A stretch of 64,000 bases of DNA from Mucilaginibacter boryungensis (GCF_015221995.1 NZ_JADFFM010000001.1:496001-560000); one strand, 5' to 3'. Positions 1 to 8,618 are shown, numbered from the stretch's first letter. Numbers and translations are program-made. The notes: generated from the sequence alone by a model not told the origin.

Positions 1-1
1 C

Positions 2-343
2 ATGTCGAAAAAAAATAAAAACTTTACCGGGGTAGTATACTCAACCGATCCGGGATTTGAGTATAAAGAAGAAACGCAAGCGTCATCAGGCACGCTGCCA
101 CCCCAACAGCAAAACCTGCGCATCTTCCTCGACCGCAAGGGCGGCGGTAAAATGGTGACTGCCATTGCCGGCTTTGTTGGCACCGATGCCGATATGGAGG
201 CCCTGGGAAAAAAACTGAAAAGCAAATGCGGGGTAGGTGGCTCGGTAAAAGATTTTGAGATACTGATACAAGGCGACCACCGAGATAAGGTACTGGCCAT
301 CCTAACGGCCGATGGGTATAAGGCTAAAAAAGCTGGAGGGTAG
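2..343 (+). CDS. SUI1/YciH-like translation initiation factor
   Basis: A 113-residue protein matching the bacterial YciH/eIF1 (SUI1) family. These small RNA-binding proteins sit near the ribosomal P site and are thought to influence start-site choice; the role in bacteria is not settled. The SUI1 domain covers about residues 38-110, with the basic RKGGGKMVT segment near 45-53, a [10 protein letters not shown] loop near 75-84 and IQGDHRDKV near 88-96. The N-terminal 35 residues are a polar tail usual in this family. The ATG is the second base of the window, so the upstream region is not visible, but the MSKKNK start looks native and the length is normal. Family call is firm, function inferred. 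Confidence 0.9.
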   Translation: MSKKNKNFTGVVYSTDPGFEYKEETQASSGTLPPQQQNLRIFLDRKGGGKMVTAIAGFVGTDADMEALGKKLKSKCGVGGSVKDFEILIQGDHRDKVLAILTADGYKAKKAGG

Positions 344-764
344 AGGAATACTTTCCCTCTTGAGGGGGATAGGGATATGTCCTTTCTGTGAAATATTTAT
401 GCTTATTCTATTCTATTTTCGGCGTTGCCTTCGGCCCGCGCTTTCCGCTCATACTGCACAGGCCTTAGGCGCAAGGCTGGTATCCGCTACAATCGTTAAC
501 GCATAACAGAAATAATAGGAGATGCGTAATCAAATCAACACATCCTTATTTTTATTCTATACATAGCATTAATACGATCTAATTAAATGCTAATATTATC
601 TTGTTTTTCAAAAATACTTAGTGTATCGACATTATATATTAAATATCTAATAATCAATAATTTATTATAGTGTAAAAACTACGTACTTGAAATTTTTGTT
701 GCTGTTTCATTAGATAATTGGCATTTGTATTGCTATGTTTGCATAGTAATTATAAACCAATTTA
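344..764. other. Intergenic region with GC-rich repeat-like fragment
   Basis: No convincing gene. Positions 344-380 hold a CCCTCTTGAGGGGGATAGGG stretch that resembles the palindromic element between nuoK and nuoL. Positions about 417-506 are GC-rich in an otherwise AT-rich gap and look like the remnant of a dispersed repeat. Positions 507-733 are very AT-rich and lead into the pckA promoter. An open frame at 312-506 overlaps the end of the SUI1 gene and has no protein-like character. Confidence 0.4.
734..741 (+). promoter_or_regulatory. Putative pckA promoter -7 box
   Basis: TATGTTTG fits the Bacteroidota -7 consensus TAnnTTTG and lies 23 bases before the pckA ATG. No good TTTG -33 box is seen at the expected spacing (the nearest is a TTTC at 705-708), so this is a tentative call. 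Confidence 0.35.
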
Positions 765-2369
765 ATGAAGAGAATGTCGACCCAACTACCCGACTTAGGT
801 TACTTGAACCTGGGTCGGGCTAAGAAAATATTTTACCAATTTTCGCCTGCCCAACTGGTGGAAGCCGCTTTAAAACGCCATGAGGGCACCCTGGCTGATA
901 CCGGCGCTTTAGCCATAGATACCGGCAAATTCACTGGCCGCTCGCCTAAAGACCGCTTTATTGTTGAGGACGATATTACCCGTAACACGGTTTGGTGGGG
1001 CGATGTCAATATTAAATTCGGCGCTGCAAAGTTTGACGCTTTATTTCAAAAAATGACTGCTTACCTAAGCAGTAAAGAAATATTTGTGCGCGATGCCTGT
1101 GCCTGCTCTAACGAGAAATATCATTTAGATATCCGCGTAATTACCGAAACGGCCTATCAAAACCTGTTTGTGCACCATCTGTTTATCCGTCCTGAGCTGA
1201 TAGACGCCAAATCGCGGCCAGAGTGGACAATTATAGCAGCCCCCGGTTTTATGGCCGACCCTGCAGTTGATGGCACCCGCCAGGAAAACTTCTCTATCAT
1301 TAACTTTAGTAAAAAAATGATATTGGTTGGTGGTTCCGGTTATACCGGCGAGATAAAGAAAGGTATCTTCTCAGTACTGAACTTTATACTACCGCATGAT
1401 AAAAAGGTATTATCTATGCATTGCTCGGCCAATGTGGGGGCTAAAGGCGATACGGCTATTTTCTTCGGCCTTTCCGGTACCGGCAAAACTACCCTCAGTG
1501 CCGACCCGGAACGTAACCTGATAGGCGACGACGAACATGGCTGGAGCGATTATACCATATTTAACTTCGAAGGAGGCTGCTATGCTAAATGCGTAAACCT
1601 AACTGCCGAAAGCGAACCACAGATATTTAATGCCATTAAGTTTGGGTCACTGCTGGAGAATATTAACTTTTATAAAGGCACCAGCCGCGTAAATTTTGCA
1701 GATGTAGAGAAAACAGAAAATACCCGCGTATCGTACCCACTGAACTATATCAGTAACGCAGTGGTCCCTTCTATTGGGGCATCGCCAAAGAACATTTTCT
1801 TTTTAACCGCAGATGCATTTGGCATACTGCCACCCATATCAAAACTAACGCCTGAACAGGCTATGTACTATTTTATATCAGGCTATACCGCTAAGGTAGC
1901 GGGGACAGAACATGGTGTAGTACATCCTGAAGCTACTTTTTCGGCCTGCTTTGGTAAAGCCTTTTTACCGCTGCATCCTATAACTTATGCCCGTTTGCTT
2001 GGTCACAAGATAAAGGAACATAATGTAAACGTGTGGCTGGTAAACACCGGGTGGACAGGAGGTGCCTTTGGTACTGGTAAGCGCATGCGCCTAAAATACA
2101 CTCGCGCTATGATAACTGCTGCGTTAAACGGTCATTTAGAGCATGTGCATTATGAGCAGCACCATGTATTTAATGTAAGCATACCTTTAACGTGCCCAAA
2201 TGTCCCTGATCATATCCTGAACCCGCGTAAAACCTGGATCAATCCCGATGAATATGACGAGCGGGCAAATGATCTTGCCAACCTGTTTGTAAAAAACTTT
2301 GAACAGTATGCCAAATACAGCACAGTTGAGATACTAAACGCCGGTCCCGCAGTAACTATATCAGTTTAG
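765..2369 (+). CDS. pckA: Phosphoenolpyruvate carboxykinase (ATP)
   Basis: ATP-dependent PEP carboxykinase, which converts oxaloacetate plus ATP to PEP, CO2 and ADP in the cytoplasm as the first committed step of gluconeogenesis. In anaplerotic Bacteroidota the reverse reaction can also occur. The 534-residue length is normal. The oxaloacetate-binding TGRSPKDRF motif is near residues 57-65, the P-loop GLSGTGKTTLS at 235-245, and the metal-binding NLIGDDEHGW segment follows near 255-264. A second in-frame ATG at 774 is an alternative start, giving MSTQLPDLG; neither has a Shine-Dalgarno sequence. The gene stands alone between an AT-rich promoter region and a hairpin terminator. Confidence 0.97.
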   Translation: MKRMSTQLPDLGYLNLGRAKKIFYQFSPAQLVEAALKRHEGTLADTGALAIDTGKFTGRSPKDRFIVEDDITRNTVWWGDVNIKFGAAKFDALFQKMTAYLSSKEIFVRDACACSNEKYHLDIRVITETAYQNLFVHHLFIRPELIDAKSRPEWTIIAAPGFMADPAVDGTRQENFSIINFSKKMILVGGSGYTGEIKKGIFSVLNFILPHDKKVLSMHCSANVGAKGDTAIFFGLSGTGKTTLSADPERNLIGDDEHGWSDYTIFNFEGGCYAKCVNLTAESEPQIFNAIKFGSLLENINFYKGTSRVNFADVEKTENTRVSYPLNYISNAVVPSIGASPKNIFFLTADAFGILPPISKLTPEQAMYYFISGYTAKVAGTEHGVVHPEATFSACFGKAFLPLHPITYARLLGHKIKEHNVNVWLVNTGWTGGAFGTGKRMRLKYTRAMITAALNGHLEHVHYEQHHVFNVSIPLTCPNVPDHILNPRKTWINPDEYDERANDLANLFVKNFEQYAKYSTVEILNAGPAVTISV

Positions 2370-2426
2370 TTACATATAAAATTAAGGCATACGCTTGCTA
2401 ATTTTAAAAAATTTAGTTTTTATTGT

Positions 2427-2457
2427 AAAAAATTGTCTGTAGCAAGGCAATTTTTTT
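2427..2457 (+). terminator. Intrinsic terminator after pckA
   Basis: An AAAAAATTG / CAATTTTTTT inverted repeat (2427-2435 with 2448-2457) with a 12-base loop, running into a T-tract 58 bases after the pckA stop. The stem is AT-rich and so only moderately stable. Confidence 0.5.
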
Positions 2458-2569
2458 GTTTAAAGTCGTTTATAAAGCCGTATCATTACGCCTTATAAAC
2501 CGGCGCATTAAAAAATTATTAATAATAGCGGATTTCGTTTTTTTATATTAATAAAATTATAAATTTGTT

Positions 2570-2577
2570 ATTCGCTC
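2570..2577 (+). promoter_or_regulatory. Putative promoter -7 box of the Ton operon
   Basis: TAAATTTG fits TAnnTTTG and lies 65 bases before the exbB ATG in an AT-rich leader. The upstream -33 region is only T-rich (about 2538-2544), so the match is partial. Confidence 0.4.
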
Positions 2578-2642
2578 TTAAAAAGCACATTTAATTAACT
2601 AATAACATATAAACAAAAACTAAAAACTAAATTTTAAAAGTA

Positions 2643-3476
2643 ATGGCAAACGCACCAAAACCAACTACACCTGTTAAGAAAGAAGGCGGCTCAGGTTCAA
2701 GCATTTTCGCTACCCTGGTAATTCCTATCTGTTTCGTTATCGCTATCCTTGTATTCCTGTACGTTTTGGGAGATCCTAGTCACTACAAAGGCGGTGATGT
2801 TGAGCACGGCGAACCATCTGATTACTTTGGTACTGTACACCGCGGTGGACCGATTGTACCGGTGCTGATGACCATGTTCATGATGCTTATCGTATTCTCT
2901 ATCGAGCGTTTTGTTGTTATCGGCAAAGCTTCAGGTAGCAGCAGCGTTGATTCTTTCGTTCACAAGATCCAGGTTTTCCTGAACCAAGGTAACATTGATG
3001 CCGCCTCTGCCGAGTGCGACAAGCAAAAAGGCTCTGTAGCCAACGTTATCAAATCAGGCCTGAAAAAATACAGGGAAATGGAAGTTGAGCCAAATCTTGA
3101 CGTTGACCAGAAAACGTTAGCTATCCAAAAAGATATTGAAGAAGCTACTGCACTGGAAATGCCAATGTTAGAGCAAAACTTAACCATTATCGCTACCCTG
3201 GTATCAATTGGTACATTATTGGGTCTGTTAGGTACAGTAACCGGTATGATCCGTGCGTTCCAGGCATTGGGTGCTTCAGGTGCCCCAAGCCAATCGGCAT
3301 TAGCGGTAGGTATCTCTGAAGCATTGATCAACACTGCTTTGGGTATCAGTACTTCAGCTTTATCAATTATCATGTACAACATCTTTACATCTAAAATTGA
3401 TAAGTTGACTTACGCTATCGACGAAACAGGCTTCAGCATTGTACAAACATTTGCTGCGTCTCACAAAAACAAATAA
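2643..3476 (+). CDS. exbB: ExbB/TolQ/MotA-family proton channel protein
   Basis: Inner-membrane proton-channel subunit that works with ExbD to harvest the proton motive force and drive TonB. The 277-residue protein has an N-terminal transmembrane segment at about 20-42, a second hydrophobic segment at about 70-92, and the paired segments typical of MotA/TolQ/ExbB near 178-205 and 215-245, with the Gly/Ala/Thr-rich TLLGLLGTVTGMIRAF signature between. The N-terminal extension with an extra membrane span is common in Bacteroidota. It opens a run of seven same-strand genes with two exbD genes and tonB. A strong hairpin lies between it and the next gene. TolQ is the alternative, but the tonB neighbour favours ExbB. 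Confidence 0.92.
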   Translation: MANAPKPTTPVKKEGGSGSSIFATLVIPICFVIAILVFLYVLGDPSHYKGGDVEHGEPSDYFGTVHRGGPIVPVLMTMFMMLIVFSIERFVVIGKASGSSSVDSFVHKIQVFLNQGNIDAASAECDKQKGSVANVIKSGLKKYREMEVEPNLDVDQKTLAIQKDIEEATALEMPMLEQNLTIIATLVSIGTLLGLLGTVTGMIRAFQALGASGAPSQSALAVGISEALINTALGISTSALSIIMYNIFTSKIDKLTYAIDETGFSIVQTFAASHKNK

Positions 3477-3491
3477 AATTTAGTGCATAAG

Positions 3492-3526
3492 TAATACCCG
3501 GCTGGTATTTAACCGGCCGGGTATTA
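3492..3526 (+). promoter_or_regulatory. Strong hairpin between exbB and exbD
   Basis: Arms 3492-3505 and 3513-3526 pair over 14 bases (one G-U) around a 7-base loop. There is no T-tract after it, so it looks more like an mRNA-stabilising or processing hairpin at the 3' end of the exbB segment than a terminator. Confidence 0.55.
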
Positions 3527-3567
3527 TATCACCATTTCACTAATTTTTTATTTAATCAAACGAAACT

Positions 3568-4182
3568 ATGCCAAGAGTAAAGATTCCAAGAAAGAGTACA
3601 GCGATTGACATGACGGCTATGTGCGACGTTGCCTTCCTGTTGCTTACTTTCTTTATATTAACAGCAAAACCCCGTACAGATGATCCTGTACCGGTGGATA
3701 TTCCGGCATCAACCATGAAGATTCAATTACCCGAATCGGATGTTGCTACCTTAACCGTTGGCCAAAAGAAAGTATTTTTTGGCGTGGAAGGTTTCGAGAT
3801 CCGTAAGGAAGTGTTGAAACAAATGAGCGCTAAGTACAATGTTCCCTTTACCGATCAGCAGATCGTTAAGTTTTCGGCGCTGCCTACATTTGGCGTACCA
3901 ATCCGTCAATTACCGGGATTTTTGGACCTTGATGCCGATCAGAAAAAGATATTCAAACAACCAGGCATCCCAACCGATACCACTGCAACTTGCGAATTGT
4001 ATGATTGGGTACGCACATCGCGTGTAGTTACCGCCAGCCTTGATAACAAGGATATGCGGGTTGCTATAAAAGGCGACAGTAAGGAAGAGTATCCAACTAT
4101 TGCAATGATCATAAAAGTGTTGCAGAAACAAAAAGTGAACAAATTTGCTTTAATAACAAGTGTAAAATCCGCAGTAAAGTAA
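3568..4182 (+). CDS. exbD: ExbD-family biopolymer transport protein (first copy)
   Basis: ExbD-like stator subunit of 204 residues: a short cytoplasmic tail, one transmembrane helix at about 15-36, and a periplasmic domain. The helix carries MTAMCDVAFLLLTFF with Asp20 in the position of the essential protonatable aspartate. The periplasmic part is longer than in E. coli ExbD, as is usual for the Bacteroidota paralogue. It lies 91 bases after exbB and 4 bases before the second exbD. Two ExbD proteins per cluster suggest a heteromeric stator. Family assignment is firm; which receptors it serves is unknown. Confidence 0.92.
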   Translation: MPRVKIPRKSTAIDMTAMCDVAFLLLTFFILTAKPRTDDPVPVDIPASTMKIQLPESDVATLTVGQKKVFFGVEGFEIRKEVLKQMSAKYNVPFTDQQIVKFSALPTFGVPIRQLPGFLDLDADQKKIFKQPGIPTDTTATCELYDWVRTSRVVTASLDNKDMRVAIKGDSKEEYPTIAMIIKVLQKQKVNKFALITSVKSAVK

Positions 4183-4186
4183 AAAC

Positions 4187-4729
4187 ATGGCAGAATTAGA
4201 TACCTCCGGCGGGGGTGGGAAAAAAGGCGGGAAAGTAAGAAGTAAAAAAGCGTCTACACGCGTGGATTTAACCGCGATGGTGGATTTGGCTTTCTTGCTG
4301 GTAACTTTCTTTATGCTAACTACCACCCTAAATAAACCCAAGGCTATGGACTTGGTAATGCCTGATAAAGACGAAAAAGTAAAAGATCAGAAACCGGTGC
4401 CTGAAAGCCGTACAATGACAATTTTGTTGGGTAAAGACAATAAAATTGAATGGTACCTAGGCTTACCCGGAAAACCACTTGCGCCACCTACAACTGATAA
4501 CTTTGGTAAGGAAGGCATTCGCAAGGCGTTAATGGAAAATCAGAAAAAAATATCTGAGGCGTCTGGCGGTAAACCAATGATCGTACTGGTAAAGCCAAGC
4601 GACCATTCGGTTTATAAAAACATGGTGGATATTATGGATGAGCTGAATATCGCTAAAATCGATATCAGGGCAATCGTTGATATTTTACCTGCCGAAGTCG
4701 AACTTTTAAAGCGCGACGGCAACTACTAA
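4187..4729 (+). CDS. exbD: ExbD-family biopolymer transport protein (second copy)
   Basis: Second ExbD paralogue, 180 residues. A Gly/Lys-rich cytoplasmic tail (residues 7-25) precedes one membrane helix, with VDLTAMVDLAFLLVTFFML placing the key aspartate at Asp33. The periplasmic region ends with the usual NIAKIDIRAIVDI-like segment. The gap to the previous gene is 4 bases, so translational coupling is likely. The two ExbD proteins differ along most of their periplasmic domains, which argues for distinct roles rather than a recent duplication. Confidence 0.92.
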   Translation: MAELDTSGGGGKKGGKVRSKKASTRVDLTAMVDLAFLLVTFFMLTTTLNKPKAMDLVMPDKDEKVKDQKPVPESRTMTILLGKDNKIEWYLGLPGKPLAPPTTDNFGKEGIRKALMENQKKISEASGGKPMIVLVKPSDHSVYKNMVDIMDELNIAKIDIRAIVDILPAEVELLKRDGNY

Positions 4730-4812
4730 TAAAACTAAAAATTTAGTTGTTTATTTGGATAATAAACTATAACTTTAGTCGTTCAATAATTAAACATTAA
4801 AAATATTATACA

Positions 4813-5643
4813 ATGTCCTTTTTAAGCTCAAAATTAGATATCTTAAAACCTGAGTGGCTTGACATTGTTTTTAATGGCAGGAACAAAAGTTACGGTGCAT
4901 ACGAACTAAGAAAACAGAATCCGAAAAGTACTGTAAAGGCACTTATATTTACTGTTCTGTTGTTTGTGTTTGCTGTATCATTGCCAACCATCATAAACAA
5001 GATCAAAGGGTTTATCCCGAAAGCCCCGGAAAAAGTAAAAATTGTTGAGGTGAACTTAAAACCACCTCCACCAATTGATAATACAAAAAAACCACCTCCG
5101 CCACCTCCGGAACCACCAAAACCGAAGGTTGACCAGGTACGTTTCCCGCCTCCGGTAGTGAAACCTGATAACGAAGTAAAGGAAAAAGATCCACCAACTC
5201 AGGAAGAGCTGAAAGTAGCGGATCCGGGCCCGAAAGATCAGAAAGGTGACCCTAATGCGGCTATCCGTATTGATGAGCCGGTTGGTAACTCTGATACCAA
5301 AGCGGTAACAGAAGAAAGCAACGAGATTTTTACCGCAGTTGAGGAGCAAGCCTCTTTTCCAGGCGGTTTGGGAAAATTTGGTGATTACTTAGGTAAAAAT
5401 ATCCGTTACCCGGCTGTTGCTCGTGAAAACAACGTGCAAGGTAAAGTATTCCTTACCTTTGTTGTTGAACGCGACGGTAGTTTAACTGATATTAAAGTGT
5501 TACGTGGTATTGGCAGCGGTTGCGATGAAGAAGCAATACGTGTTATCAAGGCTTCACCGAAATGGAAGCCAGGTATGCAAAACGGTCGTGCCGTTCGTTC
5601 TCAATTTACAGTACCTATCAGCTTCACTTTACAGGAACAATAG
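4813..5643 (+). CDS. tonB: TonB family energy-transducing protein
   Basis: TonB homologue of 276 residues that carries energy from the ExbB/ExbD complex to outer-membrane receptors. A cytoplasmic N-terminus of about 42 residues containing NGRNKSYGAYELRK is typical of Bacteroidota TonB. One membrane helix lies at about 43-62, a proline/lysine-rich periplasm-spanning stretch at 80-125, and the TonB C-terminal domain at about 190-276 with RYPAVARENNVQGKVFLTF and PKWKPGMQNG. It lies 83 bases after exbD. A terminator-like hairpin starts 33 bases after its stop. Confidence 0.95.
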   Translation: MSFLSSKLDILKPEWLDIVFNGRNKSYGAYELRKQNPKSTVKALIFTVLLFVFAVSLPTIINKIKGFIPKAPEKVKIVEVNLKPPPPIDNTKKPPPPPPEPPKPKVDQVRFPPPVVKPDNEVKEKDPPTQEELKVADPGPKDQKGDPNAAIRIDEPVGNSDTKAVTEESNEIFTAVEEQASFPGGLGKFGDYLGKNIRYPAVARENNVQGKVFLTFVVERDGSLTDIKVLRGIGSGCDEEAIRVIKASPKWKPGMQNGRAVRSQFTVPISFTLQEQ

Positions 5644-5652
5644 GATACATTA

Positions 5653-5895
5653 ATGTCATATTTTTATAAACGTAAGCAAAAATCGCCCTCAAGGCGGTTT
5701 TTGCTTATTTTAGGAATCGCCCTGTTTATATGCATTACTGCATTTGGGCTAATGATACTGTTTTGGGATAAATTGGCTATAGCCATGCAATTAACCCCAC
5801 AGTTACGGATAGGGTTCGGTGTATTGTGTATTATATATGGTATACTACGCAGCTCACGGATCATATTTAGGAAAGAAGATAATAATGAGCGCTAA
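5653..5895 (+). CDS. Small two-helix membrane protein in the Ton operon
   Basis: An 80-residue protein with a basic N-terminus (YKRKQKSPSRR), two predicted membrane helices (about 16-38 and 50-66) and a charged tail. I do not recognise a named family. Similar short membrane proteins between tonB and pstS-like genes are familiar from related clusters, which supports its reality. It starts 9 bases after tonB and overlaps the next gene by 11 bases. Codons 8-17 contain a terminator-like hairpin (5676-5704), so its translation may decide whether RNA polymerase reads on. Confidence 0.65.
   Translation: MSYFYKRKQKSPSRRFLLILGIALFICITAFGLMILFWDKLAIAMQLTPQLRIGFGVLCIIYGILRSSRIIFRKEDNNER
5676..5704 (+). 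terminator. Terminator-like hairpin inside the small membrane-protein gene
   Basis: Arms 5676-5687 and 5693-5704 pair over 12 bases with one G-U and a 5-base loop. The right arm contains five Ts and is followed by further T-rich sequence. It could reduce expression of the downstream PstS-like and TPR genes relative to tonB. Confidence 0.5.
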
Positions 5896-6802
5896 AAAGA
5901 GTTTTTTATTTGTTGGGTGCGGGTTAGCGCTTGTCGCAGGTTTATATGCCTGCAAACCCAAGAAGGGAAAGGTTAATGCCGATACCTTTATGGCGGGCAA
6001 AGCCGACTTTCTGATAGATGAATCGTGCTCACCCATAGTTGATGAAGAGGCTTATGTTTTTACCGCATCATACGATAAAGCCAAACCTCACCTCATTTAC
6101 AAAACCGAAAATGATCTGCTTAATTTGCTGTTAAACGATAGCCTTAACTTCGCTATCATGACACGCGACCTTAAGCCAGCCGAAGCCAAAGCGATGGCTG
6201 ATCGCGGTTTACCCGCCGAAGTGAATAAGTTTGCTACCGACGCGGTAACATTAATTGTGAACAATACATCTGCCGATACAACGATAACTGTATCGCAGAT
6301 TAAAGATATGCTGAACGGGGAAATAAAAACAGATAAAAACATCGTTTTTGATAACCCAAATTCAAGTTTGGTACGGTATTTAAAGGATTTAACCGGTATT
6401 AAAGACCTGACCAGCAAAAATATATATGCGTTAAAATCTAATAAAGAGGTTATACGTTATGTAAGCCAGCACCCGCAATCTATAGGGATAACTGGATTTG
6501 CCTGGCTAAACGATCCCGATAAGGATTACGCAGATGCCGTTAGTAAAGTGAAGATTGTTGGTGTGAAGGATGATCGCCGCAAAGATGACATTGGCTTTAC
6601 TAAACCATCACAGGAAACCTTTGCTCTAAAACAATATCCGCTTGCACGCAATTTGTATATTATCAATTGCTCGGGCAGGCAGGGTTTAGGATCGGGGTTT
6701 GCTTCCTTTATATTGAGTGACAGGGGGCAAAGGATCATATTGAAATCGGGCTTATTGCCTGAGATTATGCCCGGTAGGGAAGTTAACATTGTACAACAGT
6801 AA
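5885..6802 (+). CDS. PstS-like phosphate-binding lipoprotein
   Basis: A 305-residue exported protein with the PBP-like fold of PstS phosphate-binding proteins. The ATG at 5885 is preferred over an in-frame ATG at 5819 because it gives a compact lipoprotein signal ending GLYAC at Cys23 and leaves only an 11-base overlap with the previous gene. Segments such as AVTLIVNNTSADTTITVSQIKDMLNG and IGITGFAWLND are characteristic of this family. There is no phosphate ABC permease here; the gene sits between TonB machinery and a TPR protein, so a role linked to Ton-dependent uptake or envelope function is more likely than classical Pst transport. Ligand is unproven. Confidence 0.75.
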   Translation: MSAKKSFLFVGCGLALVAGLYACKPKKGKVNADTFMAGKADFLIDESCSPIVDEEAYVFTASYDKAKPHLIYKTENDLLNLLLNDSLNFAIMTRDLKPAEAKAMADRGLPAEVNKFATDAVTLIVNNTSADTTITVSQIKDMLNGEIKTDKNIVFDNPNSSLVRYLKDLTGIKDLTSKNIYALKSNKEVIRYVSQHPQSIGITGFAWLNDPDKDYADAVSKVKIVGVKDDRRKDDIGFTKPSQETFALKQYPLARNLYIINCSGRQGLGSGFASFILSDRGQRIILKSGLLPEIMPGREVNIVQQ

Positions 6803-6831
6803 ACAACAAACTAAAACTATAAATTAGAGCC

Positions 6832-8535
6832 ATGAAAATGATTAAAAGAGTAGCGATGTCGATTACGGCACTGGTATTTATAGGTTCGTCAGTTTTTGCG
6901 CAAAGTCTAGCCGACGCCAAAAAAGCTATTGACGCCGAACAATATCAGAAAGCTAAAACAATGCTTAAAAACCTGACTGTAACACAACCAACCAATGATG
7001 AAAACTTTTTTTATCTGGGTTGGGTATATATAAAGCAGGATTACACAGATTCTGCAAAAACTGCTTTTAATAAAGGCATTGCAGCAAATCCCAAATCAGC
7101 TTTAAATTATGCTGGCTTAGGTGCGGTTGCCCGTTTAGAAAAAGACAAAGCAGGTGCAACATCAAACTTTAACCAGGCTTTAATACTGGCAGGTAAGGAT
7201 ACTAAACCATATCGGTATGTAGGCGAGAGTTATTTATTACCAGTTCCGCCGGCAACAGTTGTAACCCAGGCCGATGCTGATGCCGCTATTGCAGTATTGG
7301 AAAAAGGTAAAGTTGTTAACCCAAAAGTTAAAGACGCCGAACTAATGGTAGCCCTGGGTGATGCATATATTTCACAACTGAAAAGTAACGATGCATATAG
7401 AAACTATTCAGATGCATTGGGTGCTGATCCAAAATCGCTGACTGCACACGTAAAAGAAGGTGTGCTTTGGAGATTAGCGAATAACTGGGAATCGGCCGCG
7501 AACGAGTTTAAAGCTGCTTTGGCTATAGACCCTAACTTTGGCCCGGCTTACCGCGAATGGGCTGAAACCGATCTGCGTCAGTCTAAAAACGATATGAAAG
7601 TAGCTTCAGAAAAAGTAAAAGAAGCTGTTGAACACTACCGCAAATATTTAAGCCTGACAGATATGTCGCTTGAATCACAATTGCGTTATGCCGACTTCCT
7701 TTATAATGCCGGCGATTTTAAAACTTTACAGGAAACAACAGCCGCGTTATCTAAATATGCCAACACCAATCTGCGTGTTTACCGTTATTTGGCCTATTCA
7801 GCTTTGGAGAATAAGGATTATGCAGCAGGTTTATCTGCAATAAACAAATGGTTAAGCCAGGCAGGGCCTAATCGTATTTATCCTACAGATTACCTGGTAT
7901 TGGGCCGTTTGCAATTAGCTTCAGGAGATTCAACCGGTATTGCTAACCTGCGCAAAGCGTATTCATTAGATACTACAAAAGCCGATGTGTTTTTAGAGAT
8001 TGCAAAAAGCGATTATGCTAAAAAGAAGTATTTAGCTGCAGCTAACGATTACCAGGAGTATTTCGACAAATCGCATAAAGGCGGGGTATTAGATCACTTT
8101 TACCAAGCCAACGGTTATTATTATGGCTTCCTATATCCTGCGCCCGGTACTAAACCAGACAGCACCCTATTAACTAAAGCAGACTCTGGTTATAGCTACG
8201 TGAACCAAAAATTAGGCAAACCAAATGCTTCAGCCGTGCAGTACCGGGCTTACATTGCCGACTTAAGGGATGCGGACCGTAATAATATTAAAGGTTTAGC
8301 AAAACCATATTACGAACAATATATCGCCTTAGTAACAGCTAAACCAACTTTAACTACAGCTGATAAAGCTGATTTAGCTGCTGCTTATGTGTACTTAGCG
8401 CGTATTTATGAATATAAAGATAAAGATGAGGCTAAAACATTGGAAGCCTATACTAAAGCTAAAGAGTACGACCCTACAAATGCTGCGGTTGTGGCCTACT
8501 TCAGCCGCAAGCCGGGAGCTAAATCGGCTAAATAA
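6832..8535 (+). CDS. Exported tetratricopeptide-repeat protein
   Basis: A 567-residue TPR protein with a signal peptide (cleavage near residue 24, VFAQ). Repeats include pairs such as YLGWVYIKQDYTDSAKTAFNKG near residue 60, LAIDPNFGPAYREWAETDL near 225 and a further set after 320. Such proteins act as scaffolds for periplasmic complexes. Being last in the Ton operon, 29 bases after the PstS-like gene, it may organise the ExbB/ExbD/TonB complex, but this is inferred. The operon closes with a strong terminator 25 bases after its stop. Confidence 0.8.
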   Translation: MKMIKRVAMSITALVFIGSSVFAQSLADAKKAIDAEQYQKAKTMLKNLTVTQPTNDENFFYLGWVYIKQDYTDSAKTAFNKGIAANPKSALNYAGLGAVARLEKDKAGATSNFNQALILAGKDTKPYRYVGESYLLPVPPATVVTQADADAAIAVLEKGKVVNPKVKDAELMVALGDAYISQLKSNDAYRNYSDALGADPKSLTAHVKEGVLWRLANNWESAANEFKAALAIDPNFGPAYREWAETDLRQSKNDMKVASEKVKEAVEHYRKYLSLTDMSLESQLRYADFLYNAGDFKTLQETTAALSKYANTNLRVYRYLAYSALENKDYAAGLSAINKWLSQAGPNRIYPTDYLVLGRLQLASGDSTGIANLRKAYSLDTTKADVFLEIAKSDYAKKKYLAAANDYQEYFDKSHKGGVLDHFYQANGYYYGFLYPAPGTKPDSTLLTKADSGYSYVNQKLGKPNASAVQYRAYIADLRDADRNNIKGLAKPYYEQYIALVTAKPTLTTADKADLAAAYVYLARIYEYKDKDEAKTLEAYTKAKEYDPTNAAVVAYFSRKPGAKSAK

Positions 8536-8559
8536 GGTATAAATTTCAATATCATACAG

Positions 8560-8594
8560 AAAGCTCTCCGGTACTATGCTGGAGAGCTTTTTTT
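8560..8594 (+). terminator. Strong terminator closing the Ton operon
   Basis: A perfect 10-base stem (8560-8569 with 8581-8590) around an 11-base loop, followed at once by a T-run. It separates the Ton operon from nuoA. The right half falls inside an upstream extension of the nuoA frame, which argues against using that extension as coding sequence. Confidence 0.88.
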
Positions 8595-8618
8595 ATAAGC
8601 GGTACATTACTATATTTG
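8588..8618 (+). promoter_or_regulatory. Putative nuoA promoter
   Basis: TTTT (8588-8591), a 19-base spacer, then TATATTTG (8611-8618), fitting the Bacteroidota TTTG-N19-TAnnTTTG consensus with one mismatch. The expected transcript start would fall at or next to the nuoA ATG at 8624, implying a leaderless or nearly leaderless mRNA. Confidence 0.5.

Noticed and set aside
312..506. Plus-strand 64-residue frame after the SUI1 gene
   Set aside because: Overlaps the SUI1 coding end and runs through repeat-like sequence.
5819..5884. Upstream extension of the PstS-like lipoprotein
   Set aside because: It would place 22 residues before the lipoprotein signal and overlap the small membrane-protein gene extensively.
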